This document shows, in pieces, positions 6,855 to 10,033 of a DNA stretch of 10,033 nt (the stretch's first letter is position 1; each line of letters starts with the position of its first letter). Source of the DNA: Pseudomonadota bacterium. GTDB lineage: Bacteria > Myxococcota_A > Polyangia > Polyangiales > Polyangiaceae. The notes under the pieces are model-generated. The model saw only the letters and a list, made by a program, of their open reading frames with translations, made no database searches and was not told the origin of the DNA. Location of the stretch: NCBI GenBank assembly GCA_023411445.1, contig JAEYOT010000234.1, forward strand, positions 1 through 10,033. The letters are read 5' to 3'. A program made the translations under genes and the position numbers.

Positions 6855-7088
6855 ATGAAAGCCAATCTGGTGCTGCCTGAGCGAACCTTCCGCATGGGCC
6901 TTGGTCTGTTGCTACTCGCCTCGCCTTTGCTGGAGCTCCCGACGTATCCCTACAACCTCTTGGGGTTGGTGCTCATCGCGACGGCAATCATCGGCTCTTG
7001 CCCAGTCTACGGCTTGCTTTCGCTCGCGACACCGCGACGGCGGGCCACGGCTCGCGTTCACCACCATCGGCCGTCTCGCGCTACTTGA
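6855..7088 (+). CDS. DUF2892 (YgaP-like) small membrane protein
   Basis: 77-residue inner-membrane protein with two predicted transmembrane segments (about 14-28 and 33-48) joined by a short Pro/Tyr turn. The order ERTFRMGLGLLLL (9-21), then GLVLIATAIIGSCPVYGLLS (37-56), is the DUF2892 pattern, including the characteristic CPxY at 49-52. In YgaP this unit is fused to a rhodanese domain; here it stands alone, and its biochemical role is unknown. GAGG at 6844-6847, seven bases before the ATG, supports the start. The tail after about residue 59 is basic and His/Arg-rich (RRRATARVHHHRPSR) and longer than in most stand-alone members; it may be a cytoplasmic extension. The DUF362 gene begins 38 bases after the stop, so the two are probably one transcript. 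Confidence 0.8.
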   Translation: MKANLVLPERTFRMGLGLLLLASPLLELPTYPYNLLGLVLIATAIIGSCPVYGLLSLATPRRRATARVHHHRPSRAT

Positions 7089-7126
7089 CGAGCCGGTGCT
7101 CGCAGTGCACTTCGAAGACAAGTGAC

Positions 7127-8230
7127 ATGAGCAACAGCGTCGTTGCAGCGCTGCAGACTCGTCCCGAGACCGTGCTGCAAGACATCGAGCGACTGTGCGA
7201 GCTGGCCGGCTTGCGGCAGGCGCTCGATCCGTCGCGCAGCACGATCTTGAAGGACAACATTTCGTGGCACTTCCCATTCCCCGGGGCGAACACCACACCC
7301 TGGCAGCTCGAAGGCGCTATCTTGGCGCTGAAGCACGCCGGTTACGGTGACCTGAGCTGCGTGCAGAACGAAACGGTCGTCACCGATGCCTTCAAGGGTG
7401 AGGATCTGAACCACTATCGACCGGTGCTCGAGAAGCACGGCGTCAAGGCGCTGTACAACTTCAAGCCCGAGGACATGTCTTGGATCGACTACCGGCCCAA
7501 GGCACGGCTGCACGTGCTCCAGCACATCTACCCGGAAGGGATTCGGATCCCGGACTACTTCGTGGGCAAGAACATCGTGCACCTGCCCACCATGAAGTGT
7601 CACATTTACACCACGACCACGGGTGCGATGAAGAATGCCTTCGGCGGGCTGCTATCGAAGAAGCGCCACTACACGCATAGTTGGATTCACCGCACGCTCG
7701 TCGACCTCTTGGCGATTCAGAAGGAGATCCACTCGGGCCTGTTCGCGATCATGGACGGCACTACCGCCGGCAATGGCCCTGGCCCGCGCACGCTGCTTCC
7801 CGTCATCAAGAACTACATGCTGGCGAGCGCCGATCAGGTCGCGATCGACGCGGTGGCGGCGAAGATGATGGGGTTCGATCCGCTCGGCATCGAGTACCTC
7901 CGCGTCGCTCATGACGACGGGCTGGGCGTCGCCGACCCGCGCGACATCACCGTCGTCGGCGCCGACGTGACCGGAGAGAATTGGCACTTCTCCGTGGGCG
8001 ACAACGCCGTGAGCCGCGTGGGCCACTCGCTGTGGTTCGGCGCCGGAAAGCCGCTACAGAAGGCGCTGTTCCACACGCCGCTCGTGCACCTGTTCGTGGC
8101 CGGCAGCGAGCTCTATCACGATCATTACCGCTGGCCGTTCAAGGACCGGCGGGTGTTCCAAGACTGGCAGCAGAATACGCCGTGGGGGGCCCTATTCCGG
8201 TCCTACGGCGAGCCCGTCACCGCAGTCTGA
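7127..8230 (+). CDS. DUF362 domain-containing protein
   Basis: 367-residue soluble protein with no signal peptide or membrane segment. The DUF362 signature covers roughly residues 140-285: LPTMKCHIYTTTTGAMKNAFGG (153-174), FAIMDGTTAGNGPGPRT (206-222), MLASADQVAIDAVAAKMMGF (231-250), GLGVADPRDITVVGAD (265-280). The biochemical function is not established; some relatives carry 4Fe-4S ferredoxin domains. None is present here (only C24, C78 and C158, with no CxxC clusters). About 80 residues after the domain, rich in aromatic residues and His (SELYHDHYRWPF), are not assigned. The ATG at 7127 is preferred over the open frame back to 6998, which overlaps the DUF2892 gene. A weak GAAG lies upstream. 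It follows DUF2892 by 38 bases and ends 110 bases before the IS630 element. Confidence 0.82.
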   Translation: MSNSVVAALQTRPETVLQDIERLCELAGLRQALDPSRSTILKDNISWHFPFPGANTTPWQLEGAILALKHAGYGDLSCVQNETVVTDAFKGEDLNHYRPVLEKHGVKALYNFKPEDMSWIDYRPKARLHVLQHIYPEGIRIPDYFVGKNIVHLPTMKCHIYTTTTGAMKNAFGGLLSKKRHYTHSWIHRTLVDLLAIQKEIHSGLFAIMDGTTAGNGPGPRTLLPVIKNYMLASADQVAIDAVAAKMMGFDPLGIEYLRVAHDDGLGVADPRDITVVGADVTGENWHFSVGDNAVSRVGHSLWFGAGKPLQKALFHTPLVHLFVAGSELYHDHYRWPFKDRRVFQDWQQNTPWGALFRSYGEPVTAV

Positions 8231-8269
8231 GCGAGACCCAGCAGGCCTACGTGGGGCGCGCCTTGCGGC

Positions 8270-8340
8270 TCAGTGGCAATTCGGCCTCTTAACGCCGCGG
8301 GGGACCGTCCCGTAGGGCCTGCATGCGGAGTCGCATGCTA
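8270..8340 (-). pseudogene. possible severed 3' part of the receiver-like gene
   Basis: If the IS630 element and one TA copy are removed, the minus-strand receiver-like frame entering from 9474 continues without a stop for 22 more codons through this segment and ends at TGA (8270-8272), giving 101 residues in total. The added residues (ACDSACRPYGTVPRGVKRPN and two more) show no recognisable motif, and this stretch also contains the hairpin at 8321-8338. The read-through may be real or simply an open frame in GC-rich DNA. Confidence 0.3.
8321..8338. terminator. hairpin abutting the IS630 insertion site, possible bidirectional terminator
   Basis: GCATGCG (8321-8327) pairs exactly with CGCATGC (8332-8338) around GAGT, 90 bases after the DUF362 stop. 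The element's target TA follows directly. In the pre-insertion sequence the stem could extend by CCT/AGG with one bulged T, so the element may have split a longer hairpin. No T-run is present. Confidence 0.35.
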
Positions 8341-8366
8341 GTGCACCGCATGTGAGATGCGTTCAA
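8341..8366 (+). repeat. left terminal inverted repeat of the IS630 element
   Basis: Begins GTGCACCGCATGTGAG and is an exact 26-base reverse complement of 9448-9473. The identity stops at 8367. With the flanking CTA/TAG the symmetry extends to 29 bases. Confidence 0.95.
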
Positions 8367-8396
8367 TCTCCGCGTGCTTGCTTCGTCTAACGGAGC

Positions 8397-9476
8397 ATGG
8401 AACGAGTCGGAGACTTGAAGCTGAGCGCCACGGACAGGAAGACGCTGGAGAAGTTGATCGCGCGTCCATCTGCGCCGGCAGCCCACGTGCGTCGAGCCCG
8501 GGTGGTGCTGCTCAGTGCCGAGGGCATTAAGGGGAAGGACATCGCCAAGATGGTGGGAATTTCGGCCGCGTCCGTCTCGCACATTCGTAAGCGGTTCCAA
8601 CGCGCTGGCGTGGACGGTTTGGCGGAACGGAAGCGAGGCGGGCGCAAAGATCACGCGGTGCCGGCGGAAACGATTGAGCGCATCATCCAGATGACGCTGT
8701 CGCCGCCGCCGGCTGGTCGAACGCGTTGGACGACGCGACTCTTGGGGCGAAAGTTCGGTGTGACGAGCTGGACGATCTCGAAGATCCTGCGTGCCAACGA
8801 GCTCAAGCCGCACCTGGTTCGAACCTACAAAGTCAGCCGCGATCCGGCATTCGCCGCCAAAGTGAAGGACGTCGTTGGGCTGTACCTGGATCCACCTGAC
8901 AACGCGATCGTGCTCAGCGTCGACGAGAAGACGTCGATCCAGGCGCTGGAGCGGACGCAGCTGCCGCTGCCGCTGCGACAAGGACGAGCGGCGCGTCACA
9001 CGCACGACTACAAGCGGCATGGGGTGCTGGATCTCTACGCAGCGCTGAACGTGGCGACTGGGGAGGTTGCGCATGCGTGCTCCGACAGCCACACGGCAGC
9101 GGACTTCCTGGGCTTCATGAAGCTGGTGGCGCGCCAAAATCCGCGGCGCGAGCTGCACGTCGTGCTCGATAATTCGTCGACGCACGGTACGCCCGAGGTT
9201 GTCGCGTGGCTCAAGAAGAACCGGCGCATCCACTTCCACTACACGCCAACAAGCGCTTCCTGGCTCAATCAGGCCGAAGGCTTTTTCGGCATTTTTGCGA
9301 AGCAATCGCTGCGCGGGACCGAATTCCTGAGCAAGAAGCAACTCCGCGACCACATCGCCTCCTACATTGCCGGTTGGAACAAGGACCCCACCCCATTCAT
9401 CTGGACCAAGCCCGCCGCCGCCATCATCCGAAGCTACCGCCGAATGCTTGAACGCATCTCACATGCGGTGCACTAG
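8397..9476 (+). CDS. IS630-family transposase
   Basis: 359-residue cut-and-paste DDE transposase. Residues about 30-75 form an HTH domain (ARVVLLSAEGIKGKDIAKMV, then SAASVSHIRKRFQRAGVDGL), and a second HTH-like segment lies at about 110-140 (TTRLLGRKFGVTSWTISKIL). The DDE_3 catalytic core has D176 (LSVDEKTSI), D258 (VVLDNSSTH) and E294 (SWLNQAEGFF), with 35 residues between the last two. The length is typical for the family and the frame is unbroken. The ATG at 8397 has a GGAG only one base away; TTG at 8415 is an alternative start. The last nine codons lie within the right terminal repeat, and the stop codon TAG (9474-9476) is outside the element, formed by the target TA plus the flanking G. 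Confidence 0.95.
   Translation: MERVGDLKLSATDRKTLEKLIARPSAPAAHVRRARVVLLSAEGIKGKDIAKMVGISAASVSHIRKRFQRAGVDGLAERKRGGRKDHAVPAETIERIIQMTLSPPPAGRTRWTTRLLGRKFGVTSWTISKILRANELKPHLVRTYKVSRDPAFAAKVKDVVGLYLDPPDNAIVLSVDEKTSIQALERTQLPLPLRQGRAARHTHDYKRHGVLDLYAALNVATGEVAHACSDSHTAADFLGFMKLVARQNPRRELHVVLDNSSTHGTPEVVAWLKKNRRIHFHYTPTSASWLNQAEGFFGIFAKQSLRGTEFLSKKQLRDHIASYIAGWNKDPTPFIWTKPAAAIIRSYRRMLERISHAVH
9448..9473 (-). repeat. right terminal inverted repeat of the IS630 element
   Basis: Exact reverse complement of 8341-8366. It also encodes the transposase C-terminus. Read outward-in on the minus strand, it supplies the stop TGA (9459-9461) that ends the interrupted receiver-like frame. Confidence 0.95.
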
Positions 9477-9710
9477 GCTGAGCCACAGCGCATCGATCTC
9501 CTCAAAATCGTCGTTGATTGCGACCGCGTCGTACTGCTGACCGCGACTGTCTGCGAGCGCGTATTCGGGGTCCGCCACGAGCTCGACTCGAAAGCCGGCA
9601 GTGGTCAGCGCGCGCATGAGCGGCGGGGTGACGAGAGTCCCATCGTCGACGAGTAGGAGCTTGAGCCGCCCGGAAGCGGGAGCATTGCCGTTTCGCTTGA
9701 GTGTCTTCAT
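9459..9710 (-). pseudogene. receiver-like (response regulator) gene truncated by IS630
   Basis: Minus-strand frame of 83 codons starting at ATG 9710, of which the first 79 are native; the last four and the stop come from the IS630 end. The text resembles a receiver domain: LKLLLVDD (16-23) as strand 1 with an acidic pair, helix 1 LMRALTTAGF (31-40), then VELVADPEYALA and QYDAVAINDDFEE (59-71). In the usual yDlvllD pattern the phospho-accepting Asp aligns with N66, although D67 and D68 follow, so phosphorylation is doubtful and a pseudo-receiver is possible. The later Ser/Thr and Lys of a full receiver are missing. An AAGAGG three bases before the ATG is a weak ribosome site. The receiver call is moderate; interruption of the frame is seen directly. 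Confidence 0.5.
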
Positions 9711-9782
9711 GAGCCTCTTTTCGCGTCTTCTTCACAACAAGTCGCGCCAAAGCCCCTCGTCCACATCGAAGGCGCGTCCCAC

Positions 9783-10033
9783 GTATCCGTTCAGGCAACC
9801 GCGTCGTGACCGCGTGCGTCGCGCTGTCGCAGAATCGCGCGCATGGACGAGCCAAGGCAGAAGCGGACGCGCGTAGAGCGTGAGGAATGGCCGAAGCGAG
9901 TCGAGGGGTGGCGTGACAGTGGCCTGACGACGGCGGAGTTCGCGGCCGAGCTCGGGATCAACCCGAAGACGCTGACCTACTGGGCTTGGACGCTCAAGCG
10001 GGAGGCGCGTGGGAAGAAGCGGGTCTGGCCTAC
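9783..10033 (+). mobile_element. IS66-family element, left part only
   Basis: The presence of an IS66 tnpA start at 9843 means an IS66-type element enters here and runs off the window. IS66 ends usually start with GTA; GTATCCGTTCAGG at 9783, 60 bases before tnpA, is the best candidate for the left end. The other end and the expected 8-bp target duplication cannot be seen, so this boundary is tentative. The stretch 9711-9782 shows nothing else I can name. Confidence 0.4.
9843..10033 (+). CDS. tnpA: IS66-family accessory protein TnpA, 3' end outside the window
   Basis: The open frame from ATG 9843 runs 63 codons to the window edge. TnpA is a small HTH accessory protein needed, with TnpB and the TnpC transposase, for transposition of IS66 elements. 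The N-terminus has the family pattern: a basic start (MDEPRQKRTRVEREEW), then KRVEGWRDSGLTTAEFAAEL (18-37) and GINPKTLTYWAWTLKREARG (38-57), corresponding to the common WxxxVxxWxxSGLTxxEFAxxxGxxxxTLxxWxWxL layout. No defect is visible in the part seen. tnpB and tnpC should follow just outside the window. Confidence 0.8.
   Translation, partial: MDEPRQKRTRVEREEWPKRVEGWRDSGLTTAEFAAELGINPKTLTYWAWTLKREARGKKRVWP

Larger units (their letters stand above)
8341..9473 (+). mobile_element. complete IS630-family insertion sequence
   Basis: 1133-bp element bounded by perfect 26-bp inverted repeats and flanked by TA on both sides (8339-8340 and 9474-9475). The outer flanking bases are C at 8338 and G at 9476, so the empty site was CTAG. 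IS630 elements insert at TA and are known to favour CTAG, so the boundary is well supported. A single full-length transposase gene is inside, and everything looks intact, suggesting a fairly recent insertion. It entered a minus-strand receiver-like reading frame. Confidence 0.93.

Noticed and set aside
8289..9353. A 354-codon open frame on the minus strand opposite the IS630 transposase
   Set aside because: It is the antisense shadow of the transposase: Arg- and His-rich composition, no domain, and the plus-strand frame carries the full DDE motif set.
9502..9855. A 117-codon minus-strand frame overlapping the receiver-like gene
   Set aside because: Arg- and Cys-rich shadow in another frame with no motif; the receiver-like frame and IS66 tnpA explain the region better.
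1..10033. CRISPR arrays, tRNA or rRNA genes, phage structural genes, toxin-antitoxin pairs, retrons
   Set aside because: I looked for spaced direct repeats, cloverleaf-like segments, and small paired genes on both strands and found none that hold up.

Overview
This is a GC-rich window with compact genes, TTG starts, two lipoprotein signal peptides, Pro/Ala-rich linkers and a DUF6268-type outer-membrane barrel. The style fits a Gram-negative bacterium, most likely Myxococcota (Polyangia-like). That placement is inference from gene style, not from a marker gene. The window is an ordinary metabolic and envelope segment bounded and interrupted by three unrelated insertion sequences, so it is a plastic stretch of chromosome.

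Layout. (1) 1-933: right-hand part of an IS3-family element whose transposase is cut by the window edge. (2) 934-1156: a possible decayed gene remnant, a 13-bp inverted repeat and a candidate promoter. (3) 1157-4347, plus strand: a sulfatase-like lipoprotein, a small proline-rich lipoprotein and a membrane-anchored HSL-type alpha/beta hydrolase. These are envelope proteins on one strand, but the long gaps make a single operon uncertain. (4) 4386-5706, minus strand: an HxlR-family regulator whose end overlaps the start of a DUF6268 outer-membrane barrel gene. (5) 5796-8230, plus strand: qorB (NAD(P)H:quinone oxidoreductase), divergent from the regulator, then a DUF2892 membrane protein and a DUF362 protein. 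(6) 8231-9710: a complete IS630-family element with perfect 26-bp terminal repeats, inserted at a CTAG site within a minus-strand receiver-like reading frame. (7) 9783-10033: the left end of an IS66-family element with the start of its tnpA.

How the genes fit together. The divergent HxlR regulator and qorB match the known E. coli ytfH/ytfG and C. glutamicum qorR/qor2 arrangement, in which a cysteine-containing regulator controls a quinone reductase. Here the regulator also appears translationally linked to an outer-membrane barrel gene. DUF2892 and DUF362 lie downstream of qorB on the same strand, which suggests, without proof, a small quinone or redox-stress locus with an envelope arm.

I found no CRISPR array, tRNA, rRNA, phage module or recognisable defence system, and no clear undescribed multi-gene system. 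The features most worth a second look are the regulator-barrel overlap, the palindrome cluster at 6721-6796, and the IS630 insertion whose target site supplies the transposase stop codon.
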